Shown in pieces: positions 40,693-48,920 of a DNA stretch of 64,000 bases. Both the position numbers and the translations under genes were made by a program. The notes beneath the pieces are model-generated. The model worked only from the letters and a program-made list of their open reading frames with translations, searched no databases and was not told the DNA's origin. The DNA is taken from contig NZ_JADPKA010000097.1 in assembly GCF_023073715.1 (NCBI RefSeq), positions 186,001 to 250,000 on the forward strand. The letters are read 5' to 3'. This stretch comes from Bradyrhizobium sp. 164. GTDB lineage: Bacteria; Pseudomonadota; Alphaproteobacteria; Rhizobiales; Xanthobacteraceae. Numbering within the stretch: position 1 is the first letter of the stretch; every line of letters begins with the position of its first letter.

Positions 40693-40887
40693 ATGCAGGT
40701 TCAGGCCAAATACGACGCCAGGGTTTTCCTTAGCGAGCAGATGACACGGGCGCAGGGACTGAGATTGAAGCGGCTGAGCGAAGAGGCGTATCAGCCGGCA
40801 CAATATGCGCGGGATCTGTCCTTCGCCGAGGCTGCGCGGCGCATCCAGGTGCTGGAGGCCGAGATCGAACTGGCGAATTCGTTCTAG
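40693..40887 (+). CDS. DUF3072-like small protein
   Basis: A 64-residue protein (FLSEQMTRAQGLRLKRLSEE, AYQPAQYARDLSFAEAARRI). The Mt-x-x-Q-x-x-x-L-x-x-L...A....L...EA..RI layout is that of the short DUF3072 domain. GGAGGAGC precedes the ATG at 40693. Divergent from the gene at 40356 and sharing the SOS box region. Confidence 0.65.
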   Translation: MQVQAKYDARVFLSEQMTRAQGLRLKRLSEEAYQPAQYARDLSFAEAARRIQVLEAEIELANSF

Positions 40888-40927
40888 GGCTGCCTTGACC
40901 GCCGGGAACATTGCACGCGTGCTGTTC

Positions 40928-40952
40928 GGAACCATGCCGGTGTCGAACGGTT
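40928..40952 (+). promoter_or_regulatory. EcfG-like stress promoter
   Basis: GGAAC-N16-GGTT, 26 bases before the ATG at 40978. Confidence 0.45.
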
Positions 40953-40977
40953 CTTCCTCGGCCAAGGGAGAAAAGGC

Positions 40978-41283
40978 ATGGCACGTAAGGCAAAGAAGCG
41001 CCGCTACTCGCGCAGCTCCGGCAGCGAGGTCGAAAGCGAGATGCGGCGTTACAAGAAAGGTACCGCGAAGAGTGGACGTGGCGGTCGCGGCGGACGCGTG
41101 AAGAGCCGCAAGCAGGCGATTGCGATCGGACTGTCAAAGGCACGCAAGAAGGGCAAGAAAGTCCCGAAGAAAGCCTCCAAGCGGAAGACGTCCAAGAAAT
41201 CTGCCAAGAAAACTTCCAAGAAATCTTCCAAGAAATCGTCCAGGGCATCGTCAAAGCGCAAATCCACCAAGCGGTCACGCTGA
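40978..41283 (+). CDS. DUF6496-like, histone H1-like basic protein
   Basis: A 101-residue, extremely basic protein. The N-terminal half has the conserved MRRYKKGTAKSGRGGR and VKSRKQAIAIGLSKARKKGK blocks of DUF6496; the second half is a Lys/Ser/Ala tail of repeated KKTSKKSSKKS type, like histone H1 tails. It probably binds DNA or RNA. The EcfG-like motif upstream suggests stress induction. Confidence 0.75.
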   Translation: MARKAKKRRYSRSSGSEVESEMRRYKKGTAKSGRGGRGGRVKSRKQAIAIGLSKARKKGKKVPKKASKRKTSKKSAKKTSKKSSKKSSRASSKRKSTKRSR

Positions 41284-41289
41284 CCTCGG

Positions 41290-41652
41290 TCAGATCATGC
41301 TGCCCGGCATGAAGCAGCGGATCGAAATTCCGAACGCAGTCTTCACCGGCCACACCATGGTGCGGCCGGCGCGGTTCGGCTCGGTGATGACGGCTTCATC
41401 CGGCACCTCGACCCATTGCCCGTCCAGCCGAACACGGTAATGCCCGTTGTGCGATTCCCAATCGGGATCGGAGACGGCAAAGCCGTCCGCATCCGAGCAG
41501 CACGGACCGAGGTGGCTGCGCAGGCTGTCGAACCATGGCTTCAGGGGCGAGTTCGCATAGCGGCCATCGTCGCGCCCGAGCGCGTTTTCTGCCGGCAGGA
41601 TGAACCACGCGACGAGCAGCGTACTTATCAGTGAGAGCTTCAATCGATCCAT
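41290..41652 (-). CDS. Exported hypothetical protein
   Basis: A 120-residue protein with a signal peptide (LSLISTLLVAWFILPAENAL). The mature part has GPCCSDADGFAV, YRVRLDGQWVEVPDEAVI and a final Cys (IRCFMPG), a layout I recall from rhizobial hypothetical proteins. Start 41652 gives the signal peptide directly; the longer frame to 41721 does not. Confidence 0.7.
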   Translation of the reverse strand: MDRLKLSLISTLLVAWFILPAENALGRDDGRYANSPLKPWFDSLRSHLGPCCSDADGFAVSDPDWESHNGHYRVRLDGQWVEVPDEAVITEPNRAGRTMVWPVKTAFGISIRCFMPGSMI

Positions 41653-41878
41653 GTCGGCACCGATCAAATGCGAACCACCGGCCAGTTCCACAAAGCGGTC
41701 AGGGGGTTCGAAGTTCCACACTCGCGAACCGACCCCACGGCTTCATTGCCGCCGAGCAGATGCGCGGCCAGAAAGTCTGATGGCCGAACACGGCTTTTTC
41801 GGACGAACCGGGTCACCCTCCCTGCCGTTAACGAGAATGTTATCGGTGGCCTCGTGTGGGATCTTGAGTGCGAATGCG

Positions 41879-41902
41879 AAAGGCGGCCGGAAGGCCGCCT
41901 TT
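41879..41902. terminator. Hairpin terminator downstream of degP
   Basis: A perfect 10-bp stem AAAGGCGGCC/GGCCGCCTTT with loop GGAA lies 27 bases after the protease stop; the A/T ends give a short T-run on either strand. Confidence 0.7.
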
Positions 41903-41929
41903 CTGGATTTGTATTGATCGGAGTCAGCC

Positions 41930-43471
41930 TTACGCGAGCGGCACCGCGACGAATCGGGTGGCATCCGCACTTCTGACCTGCAACAGCACGCTGCGCTTGC
42001 CGGACGATTTGGCCTGCGCCAGCTCCGAACGGACTTCGGCGACATTGCTGATAGCCTTGCCACCGACATTGAGGATGACGTCTCCGGTCTGAATGCCGCG
42101 CTGCGCGGCCGGCCCCTCCGGATCAACCTCCGTGACGACGACACCCTCCCGGCCGGCGCCCTGCACATCGCCGGCCGGAGCCAGACCAAGCCCAAGGCGC
42201 GGCGTGCCGGTGCCCGGCTGCACCTTGCCGTCATAGGCCTTGCCCTGCGCCTGCCGTTCGTTCGGCAACTCGCCAAGCGCCAGCGTCACGGTCTTGCTTT
42301 CGCCCTTGTGGAAGATGTCGAGCTTGATTGAGCTGCCGGGCGCCAGGGTGGCGATGGTGCGGGCGAGATCGCGGGAATCCTTGACCGCCGTGCCGTTGAC
42401 CGCGGTGATAACGTCGCCCGCCTCGATGCCGGCCTTCGCCGCCGGGCTGTCGGGTTGCGGATTGTCGACGATCGCGCCGCGCGCCTCCTTGAGGCCAACG
42501 CTGTCGGCAATATCCGACGTCACCGGCTGCACCTGCACGCCGAGCCAGCCGCGGGTAACTGCGCCCTTGTCCTTCAATTGCGCCACCACGAGTTTTGCAG
42601 TCGTAGCCGGAATATCGAAGCCGATACCGACCGAGCCGCCTGAGGGCGAGAAGATCGCGGTGTTCACGCCGATCACATTGCCGCTCATATCGAAAGCCGG
42701 ACCGCCCGAATTGCCCTTGTTGATCGGCGCGTCGATCTGGATGAAGTCGTCATAGGGACCATTGCCGATGTCGCGGCCGCTGGCCGAGACGATACCCGCG
42801 GTGACGGTGCCGCCAAGGCCGAAGGGATTGCCGACCGCGACGACCCAATCGCCGATGCGCGGCTTCTGGTCGGAGAATTTGACGAACGGAAAATCTTTCT
42901 TGCCGTCGACCTTGATCAGCGCGAGATCGGTCTTCGGATCTGTGCCGACGACCTTCGCGGCGTAGGTCGTGCCGTCGTCCATGGTCACCTGCACGGACTC
43001 AGCGTGATCGACAACGTGGTTGTTGGTTACGGCATAACCGTCGGCGGAGATGAAGAAGCCGGAGCCTTCGCCCGTGATCATTTGGCGGCGCTGACGCGGC
43101 ATGCCGTTCATGCCACCCGGAAAGCGGAAACCGAACTGTCGCGAGAACTGGTCGAGCGGCGAGCCTTCGTCCGAATCCATCCGGTTCTGTTGCAGCATCG
43201 CGCTCTTGTCGTTGCTCTGGTCAATTCTGACCCGCACCGAGATGACGGCGGGTTTGACCTTGGCCACGAGATCGCCGAAGCCCGGCGGGGTCGCAGCCGT
43301 TTCGGCGGCTTGGGCCGGCGCGACGAAGGAGGTCATCGCGAACGGCAAAGCGCCGGGAGCAGCCGCCAGCACGGCCACGCCAAGCGCGGCTACGCTGCCG
43401 AGCGGCGCGAGCCTGCGCGTCCTCAAGATCTTGCGGGAGGGGGGGATGTCGGAATTGACGCGATCGTTCAT
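41930..43471 (-). CDS. degP: Do-family periplasmic serine protease (DegP/MucD-like)
   Basis: A 513-residue protease/chaperone. An N-terminal basic stretch and hydrophobic segment (about 25-55) export it to the periplasm. The trypsin-like domain shows the triad His152 (VTNNHVVDHAE), Asp182 (PKTDLALIKV) and Ser255 (NKGNSGGPAF). Two PDZ domains follow (about 290-380 and 410-505, with LGVQVQPVTSDIADSVGL and TEVDPEGPAAQRGIQTGDVI). It degrades or refolds damaged envelope proteins. A Gly/Met-rich LA loop is at 100-130. Confidence 0.92.
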   Translation of the reverse strand: MNDRVNSDIPPSRKILRTRRLAPLGSVAALGVAVLAAAPGALPFAMTSFVAPAQAAETAATPPGFGDLVAKVKPAVISVRVRIDQSNDKSAMLQQNRMDSDEGSPLDQFSRQFGFRFPGGMNGMPRQRRQMITGEGSGFFISADGYAVTNNHVVDHAESVQVTMDDGTTYAAKVVGTDPKTDLALIKVDGKKDFPFVKFSDQKPRIGDWVVAVGNPFGLGGTVTAGIVSASGRDIGNGPYDDFIQIDAPINKGNSGGPAFDMSGNVIGVNTAIFSPSGGSVGIGFDIPATTAKLVVAQLKDKGAVTRGWLGVQVQPVTSDIADSVGLKEARGAIVDNPQPDSPAAKAGIEAGDVITAVNGTAVKDSRDLARTIATLAPGSSIKLDIFHKGESKTVTLALGELPNERQAQGKAYDGKVQPGTGTPRLGLGLAPAGDVQGAGREGVVVTEVDPEGPAAQRGIQTGDVILNVGGKAISNVAEVRSELAQAKSSGKRSVLLQVRSADATRFVAVPLA

Positions 43472-43726
43472 GTCGAGATGTCCATGTTGAGCAGCTGTCG
43501 CCTTGCGCCCAACATGGTCGTTGCCACCTTACGGCGTCCCGTCCACGCGATTAAATCTTGGCAAAGATTTGGGGACCGGCCAGCGGGCAAGACGATCAAC
43601 GAAGACGATGCTGCCTGCGCGAAGCTTCAGCGACCGATCTGGCAGGACATGTCTGCCGGCTCTCGACCCGCACAGCCGGCCTGCCGGTCGCCCGCGCCGA
43701 CATTGAGCCGGGCCGGCCCGCGGCTG

Positions 43727-43939
43727 TCACGCTGCGGCAGGTGGCTTCCAAGCCACGGCTTCAGGGGCGTCCTCGCCGCCTTGTGCATTGCACGCGTCGA
43801 AATGCGCCTTGAGCTCGACTTCCGCGAGATATTCGAAATGTTCGGCCTGGCCGAGAAGCTCCCAGTTCTGGAGCGGCCTGTAGGCTGCCTGCTGACGACA
43901 GAGGGACGCGAGCGCCCGGTAGCGACGTACGTTCTCCAT
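43727..43939 (-). CDS. Small hypothetical protein, ENVRRYR family copy 1
   Basis: A 70-residue helical protein starting MENVRRYRALASLCRQQAAY, then LQNWELLGQAEHFEYLAEVE. It shares its core with the protein at 54245 (LENVRRYRGIASLYRQTAAF, SWSLLEQAREWEARALLELE). GGAGG before the ATG at 43939 supports the start; an upstream frame to 44095 is not protein-like. Role unknown. Confidence 0.65.
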   Translation of the reverse strand: MENVRRYRALASLCRQQAAYRPLQNWELLGQAEHFEYLAEVELKAHFDACNAQGGEDAPEAVAWKPPAAA

Positions 43940-44153
43940 GAGACCCTCCCTCGCATTCACAGGGCTTATTGCCTCGATTTGCGTCAGGCCGATGGCGGTC
44001 ATGCAAAAGTTTTGCTGCGCCCGCCGCGCGCCAGCCTCGGTTAGTTCTAGCAAATGCGGAGGGGAGCCAAAGTTCCAGTCGGCGCGGATTCGCACGCTGA
44101 ATTATCCCCGCCCGCCAAGGGCCAGGCGTAGAGGCGGCGATCGATGACGTAGT

Positions 44154-44891
44154 CTACCGGACAGGGCCTCCATCGCTTACGCGCATCCGCTGCGCAGACC
44201 TATCTTGCGGCTTTGGAAGCAGGCTGGCGTCGGCGGCGGCGCGAATGGCCGCAATATTGGCCGCGTATTCCGCGGCGCCTTTGCCGCGAAACACCGCGGA
44301 ACCCGCCACGAGCGTATCGGCGCCCGCGGCGGCCACCGCAGCAGCATTGTCGCGCGTGACACCGCCATCGACCTCGAGCCGGATTGGCCGGTTGCGGATC
44401 ATGGTCTTGATCCGTGCGATCTTCGCCAACTGGGAGTCGAGGAAGGACTGGCCGCCGAAGCCGGGATTGACCGTCATCACCAGCACGAGGTCAAGACGAT
44501 CGAGCACATATTCGATGACACTCTCCGCCGTCGCCGGACACAGGCTCACGCCGGCTTTCCTGCCGAGCGCCCGGATCGCCTGAAGCGAACGGTCCAGATG
44601 CGGGCCGGCTTCTGCGTGCACCGTAATGACGTCCGCACCGGCCTTCGCGAACGCCTCGAGATAAGGATCAACAGGCGCGATCATGAGATGCACGTCGAAG
44701 ACCTTCTTCGTCAGCGGCCGGATCGCCTTGATGACGTCGGGGCCAAAGCTGATGTTGGGCACGAAGTGTCCGTCCATGACGTCGCAATGGATCCAGTCGG
44801 CCCCCGCCGCATCGATCGCCACGATCTCCTCGCCGAGACGCGCGAAATCCGCCGCCAGGATTGAAGGAGCAACGATCACCTCTCTCGTCAT
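44154..44891 (-). CDS. cbbE: Ribulose-phosphate 3-epimerase
   Basis: A 245-residue TIM-barrel enzyme (also named rpe) that interconverts ribulose 5-phosphate and xylulose 5-phosphate in the Calvin cycle. Seen: APSILAADFARLGEEI, HCDVMDGHFVPN with metal ligands, VDVHLMI, VMTVNPGFGGQSF and LEVDGGVTRDN. It is the last gene of the cbb operon and its ATG overlaps the cbbX stop by four bases. Confidence 0.95.
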   Translation of the reverse strand: MTREVIVAPSILAADFARLGEEIVAIDAAGADWIHCDVMDGHFVPNISFGPDVIKAIRPLTKKVFDVHLMIAPVDPYLEAFAKAGADVITVHAEAGPHLDRSLQAIRALGRKAGVSLCPATAESVIEYVLDRLDLVLVMTVNPGFGGQSFLDSQLAKIARIKTMIRNRPIRLEVDGGVTRDNAAAVAAAGADTLVAGSAVFRGKGAAEYAANIAAIRAAADASLLPKPQDRSAQRMRVSDGGPVR

Positions 44892-45817
44892 GACCTTGCA
44901 CTCCGCGCGTCGGCGCCGCCGCTGAAGACGCGGCTCGCCAGGACGTCGATGGGATCGATGGTTTCGAGGTCGGCGATGTCGAGCATGCGGTCGAGATCGG
45001 ATACCAGGCGATCGGCCTGCCGCAGGCGGATACGGTCGACGGCGTTGCGGATCGACCGCGCGTTGGAGAAGAACGGCTGGGTCCGGCGCAGCGTGATGTA
45101 TTTTTCGAACGCCTCGCGCGCGGCCGCCGAGAAGCGATAACCGCGCTCCTTCAGCATCAGCTCGGCGATGACGAGCAGCTCGGCTTCAGCATAGTCTGGA
45201 AATTCGATGTGGTGCGCGATGCGCGAGCGGAAGCCGGGATTGGAGGCGAAGAAGCTCGTCATCCGCTCGCCATAGCCGGCGAGGATCACGACCAGGTCTT
45301 CGCGCTGATTCTCCATCACCTGGAGCAGGATCTCGATCGTCTCCTGGCCGTAGTCACGCTCGTTGTCGGGCCGGTGCAGATAATAGGCCTCGTCGATGAA
45401 CAGCACGCCGCCCATCGCCTTCTTCAATATCTCCTTGGTCTTCGGAGCGGTGTGGCCGATATACTGGCCGACGAGATCGTCGCGCGTGACCGAGATCACC
45501 TGCCCGCGCCGCACGAAGCCGAGGCCATGCAGGATCTTGGCCATGCGCAGCGCTACCGTGGTCTTGCCGGTGCCGGGATTGCCTGTGAACGACATGTGCA
45601 GCGTCGGCGGCGCGGAGGCTAATCCCGCGCGCTGCCGGATACGTTCGATCAAAAGCAGCGAGGCGATCTGGCGCACGCGGTTCTTCACCGGCTTCAATCC
45701 GACCAGCTCCTGCTCGAGCTGTTGCAGCGTGTCGGTGATCCCGGCCGCTTCAGCTTCCTTCCGGAGATCGAAATTGGTCTCGCTCTGTTCGGTTGTTGCG
45801 TGAGGAATATCAAGCAT
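44888..45817 (-). CDS. cbbX: Rubisco activase CbbX
   Basis: A 309-residue AAA+ ATPase that pulls inhibitory sugar phosphates out of red-type (form IC/ID) Rubisco using ATP and RuBP. Walker A GNPGTGKTT at 79-87, Walker B GGVLFIDEAYYL, pore loop in VGQYIGHTAPKTKE, and sensor/arginine residues in NPGFRSRIAHHIEF. Length and start MLDIPHAT fit the family; the frame to 46183 would overlap cbbS. It follows cbbS and two hairpins. Confidence 0.95.
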   Translation of the reverse strand: MLDIPHATTEQSETNFDLRKEAEAAGITDTLQQLEQELVGLKPVKNRVRQIASLLLIERIRQRAGLASAPPTLHMSFTGNPGTGKTTVALRMAKILHGLGFVRRGQVISVTRDDLVGQYIGHTAPKTKEILKKAMGGVLFIDEAYYLHRPDNERDYGQETIEILLQVMENQREDLVVILAGYGERMTSFFASNPGFRSRIAHHIEFPDYAEAELLVIAELMLKERGYRFSAAAREAFEKYITLRRTQPFFSNARSIRNAVDRIRLRQADRLVSDLDRMLDIADLETIDPIDVLASRVFSGGADARSARS

Positions 45818-45836
45818 CGGCACCTCGAAGAAAAGA

Positions 45837-45899
45837 GCTTCGCCGCAGGGGAGCGGCGAAGCAGTGGTCCGCCAAGGAAACGGAGCAGGGAGTGCTCCG
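45837..45899 (-). promoter_or_regulatory. Two intercistronic hairpins between cbbS and cbbX
   Basis: A perfect 10-bp stem GCTTCGCCGC/GCGGCGAAGC with 6-base loop (45837-45862) and a perfect 7-bp stem CGGAGCA/TGCTCCG with 5-base loop (45881-45899). On the transcript they come right after cbbS. They may protect cbbLS mRNA or partly end transcription, so that Rubisco is made in excess over CbbX. Confidence 0.55.
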
Positions 45900-45915
45900 C
45901 GCGGAGAGGAATGGC

Positions 45916-46323
45916 TTACACGGACGCCTGCGCGGCTGGCTTTCGTACCGTGGTGTAGCGGATCGCGCGGCCGCCGACCTCGTGCCGCACCAGCTCGAAC
46001 TCCGCCTCCTGCGCTGGCCGGTTGACGAGGAAGGAGATGCGCACCGATTCCCAGCCATGGCTGGAATCGAAACCGCTGATGCGGATGTAGCGGTCGCCGT
46101 ACACTCTGCGGCACTCGGCGAGCTCCATCATCACGCCCGCGGCGTCCTGGAGATCGAACATCGGCAGGCCCCACATCTCCCAATAGGTGTTGCGGGGATG
46201 CGGATCGTCGGTGAACTCGATGTTCACCGCCCAGCCATTGGCGAGGCAGTACTGCACCTGGCTGTAGATCTGGTCGTCGGTCAGATCGGGCAGGTATGAG
46301 AAGCAGCCCTGGGTCAGTTTCAT
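45916..46323 (-). CDS. cbbS: Ribulose bisphosphate carboxylase small subunit, form IC
   Basis: A 135-residue small subunit of hexadecameric Rubisco. MKLTQGCFSYLPDLTDDQI, YCLANGWAVNIEFTDDPHPR and YWEMWGLPMFDL are typical of the red-type small subunits, as is the extended C-terminus beyond ISGFDSSHGWES. It starts ten bases after cbbL, with which it forms the enzyme. Confidence 0.96.
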   Translation of the reverse strand: MKLTQGCFSYLPDLTDDQIYSQVQYCLANGWAVNIEFTDDPHPRNTYWEMWGLPMFDLQDAAGVMMELAECRRVYGDRYIRISGFDSSHGWESVRISFLVNRPAQEAEFELVRHEVGGRAIRYTTVRKPAAQASV

Positions 46324-46333
46324 GTGAATCTCC

Positions 46334-47794
46334 TCAAACGGTTTCCAGCGCCGTCGGCACGAAGTCCGGCGTATCGGTGGATTGATAGTTGAAGGTGACG
46401 TCCTTCCAGACTTCGAGCGCGGCCTTCAGCGGCGTGCAGGTCTCGGCCGCCTTGGCGAGGATCTCCGGCCCTTCGTGGACATAGTCGCGGCCCTCGTTGC
46501 GGGCGAGGATCATCGCTTCCAGCGCCACGCGATTGGCGGTCGCGCCGGCCGCAATGCCCATGGGATGGCCGATGGTGCCGCCGCCGAATTGCAGCACGAC
46601 GTCCTCGCCCAAGAGATCGAGCAGCTGGTGCATCTGCCCGGCATGGATGCCGCCGGAGGCCACCGGCATCATCTTGTTCAGGCTCGCCCAGGATTGGTCG
46701 AAGAACAGCCCGTGCTCGAGCTTGGTTGGATTGAAGTCCTCGCGGCAGACGTCGTAGTAGCCGCGCGTTGTGTTGGGGTCGCCTTCGAGCTTGCCGACCA
46801 CCGTGCCGGCATGAATGTGGTCGACACCGGCAAGCCGCATCCATTTGGCGATGACGCGGAACGACACGCCGTGGCTCTTCTGCCGCGTATAGGTCGAGTG
46901 GCCGGCGCGATGCAGATGCAGGATCATGTCGTTGCGCCGCGCCCACTTGGCCATCGACTGAATCGCGGTGTAGCCGATCACAAGGTCGATCATGACGATG
47001 CACGACCCGAGCTCTTTGGCGAACTCGGCGCGCTCGTAAATGTCCTCCATCGTGCCCGCGGTGACGTTCAGGTAGGTGCCCTTGACCTCGCCGGAGGCCG
47101 CCTGCGCACGGTTCACCGCCTCCATGCAGTAGAGGAAACGGTCGCGCCAGTGCATGAAGGGCTGCGAGTTGATGTTCTCGTCGTCCTTGGTGAAGTCGAG
47201 CCCGCCCTTCAGCGCTTCGTAGACCACGCGGCCGTAATTGCGGCCCGAAAGCCCGAGCTTCGGCTTCACGGTCGCGCCGAGCAGCGGCCGGCCGAACTTG
47301 TCGAGCCGCTCGCGCTCGACCACGATGCCGGTCGCCGGTCCCTGGAACGTCTTCACATAAGCGACCGGGAAGCGCATGTCCTCCAGCCGCAGCGCCTTCA
47401 GCGGCTTGAAGCCGAACACGTTGCCGATAATCGAGGCCGAGAGGTTGGCGATCGAGCCCGGCTCGAACAGATCGAGGTCATAGGCGATGTAGGCGAAGTA
47501 GGAGCCGGGCGAGCCCGGGACCGGATCGACGCGATAGCATTTCGCGCGATATTTCTCCGCGGCTGTCAGCCGATCGGTCCACACCACGGTCCAGGTCGCG
47601 GTCGAGGATTCACCGGCGACCGCAGCCGACGCCTCGATCGGGTCGACGCCCTCCTGCGGCGTCACGCGAAACAGCGCGATGACGTCGGTGTCCTTTGGCG
47701 TGTAGTCGGGCTCCCAGTAGCCCATGCGCTTATATTCCATCACGCCCGAGCGATATCTTTCCTTGCCGCGGACGGTTCCTGCGTGTGCATTCAT
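46334..47794 (-). CDS. cbbL: Ribulose bisphosphate carboxylase large subunit, form IC
   Basis: A 486-residue catalytic subunit fixing CO2 onto ribulose 1,5-bisphosphate. Seen: TVKPKLGLSGRNYGRVVYEA with the active-site Lys, GGLDFTKDDENINSQPFMHW with the carbamylated Lys and Mg ligands, HLHRAGHSTYTRQKSHG, and VASGGIHAGQMHQLL and QFGGGTIGHPMG for phosphate binding. Length and the MEYKRMGYW start segment are typical of form IC. Start 47794 has AGGAG about eight bases upstream. Confidence 0.97.
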   Translation of the reverse strand: MNAHAGTVRGKERYRSGVMEYKRMGYWEPDYTPKDTDVIALFRVTPQEGVDPIEASAAVAGESSTATWTVVWTDRLTAAEKYRAKCYRVDPVPGSPGSYFAYIAYDLDLFEPGSIANLSASIIGNVFGFKPLKALRLEDMRFPVAYVKTFQGPATGIVVERERLDKFGRPLLGATVKPKLGLSGRNYGRVVYEALKGGLDFTKDDENINSQPFMHWRDRFLYCMEAVNRAQAASGEVKGTYLNVTAGTMEDIYERAEFAKELGSCIVMIDLVIGYTAIQSMAKWARRNDMILHLHRAGHSTYTRQKSHGVSFRVIAKWMRLAGVDHIHAGTVVGKLEGDPNTTRGYYDVCREDFNPTKLEHGLFFDQSWASLNKMMPVASGGIHAGQMHQLLDLLGEDVVLQFGGGTIGHPMGIAAGATANRVALEAMILARNEGRDYVHEGPEILAKAAETCTPLKAALEVWKDVTFNYQSTDTPDFVPTALETV

Positions 47795-47825
47795 GACTTT
47801 CTCCTGCTCTTCTCTCTCTGAACGA

Positions 47826-48911
47826 CTAGGCTGCGACCGGTTCGCGGGCGCCAATGCGCGGATCAAGTTCGCCGGCGCGATAGCGCCGCGCCATCTCGCT
47901 CATCGGAACCACCTTGATCTTGCTCGCGTGGCCTGCCGTGCCGAACTGCTCGAAGCGCTCGCGGCAAAGCTCGCGCATTGCATCCATCGCCGGCTTGAGG
48001 AACTTTCGTGGGTCGAATTCGGAGGGCGCCTGCGCGGCGACCTTGCGGAACACCGCGGTCATTGCGAGACGGCAGTCCGTGTCGATATTGACCTTGCGCA
48101 CGCCGCTTCCGATGCCGCGTACGATCTCCTCGACCGGCACGCCCCAGGTCTGCGGCATCTCGCCGCCGAACTGATTGAACATGTCCTGCAGCGGCTGCGG
48201 CACCGACGACGAGCCGTGCATGACGAGATGCGTGTTCGGCAACCGGCGATGGATCTCCTCGACCACCCGCATCGCCAGGATGTCACCATCTGGCTTGCGG
48301 CTGAACTTGTAAGCGCCGTGCGATGTGCCCATCGCGATCGCCAGGGCATCGACCTTCGTCGCGCGGACAAAGTCGACGGCTTGGTCCGGATCGGTCAGCA
48401 ATTGGTCGTGGCTGACCTTGCCCTCGACGCCGTGGCCGTCCTCCTGCTCGCCGCCGCCATGCTCGAGCGAGCCGAGCACGCCGAGCTCACCTTCGACGGA
48501 GGCGCCGACCCAGTGGGCGAGATCGACGACGCGGCGGGTGATCGCGACGTTGTAATCGTACTCGGCCGCAGTCTTTGCGTCGGCTTTCAGTGAGCCGTCC
48601 ATCATCACCGAAGTGAAGCCGTGGGCGATCGCGGAGGCGCAGGTCGCTTCGTCATTGCCGTGGTCCTGGTGCATGCAGAGCGGGATGTCCGGATAGGTCC
48701 GCTCCAGCGCGTCGATCATGTGCGAGAGCATGAGATCGCCGGCGTAGCTGCGCGCACCGCGCGAGGCCTGGATGATGACCGGTGCGTCGACCTCTGCCGC
48801 CGCCTGCATGATCGCGATGCCCTGCTCCATGTTGTTGATGTTGAACGCCGGCACCGCGTAGCCGTGGCTGGCGGCGTGATCGAGCAGTTGGCGAAGGGTG
48901 ATACGAGCCAC
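47826..48911 (-). CDS. cbbA: Class II fructose-bisphosphate aldolase, Calvin cycle type
   Basis: A 361-residue zinc aldolase that makes fructose 1,6-bisphosphate and sedoheptulose 1,7-bisphosphate. Zinc ligands are in CMHQDHGND, EGELGVLGSLE, GTSHGAYKF and VMHGSSSVPQPLQ; the NIDTDCRLA phosphate loop is present. It sits between cbbT and cbbL. Confidence 0.95.
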   Translation of the reverse strand: MARITLRQLLDHAASHGYAVPAFNINNMEQGIAIMQAAAEVDAPVIIQASRGARSYAGDLMLSHMIDALERTYPDIPLCMHQDHGNDEATCASAIAHGFTSVMMDGSLKADAKTAAEYDYNVAITRRVVDLAHWVGASVEGELGVLGSLEHGGGEQEDGHGVEGKVSHDQLLTDPDQAVDFVRATKVDALAIAMGTSHGAYKFSRKPDGDILAMRVVEEIHRRLPNTHLVMHGSSSVPQPLQDMFNQFGGEMPQTWGVPVEEIVRGIGSGVRKVNIDTDCRLAMTAVFRKVAAQAPSEFDPRKFLKPAMDAMRELCRERFEQFGTAGHASKIKVVPMSEMARRYRAGELDPRIGAREPVAA

Positions 48912-48920
48912 GATGAATCC

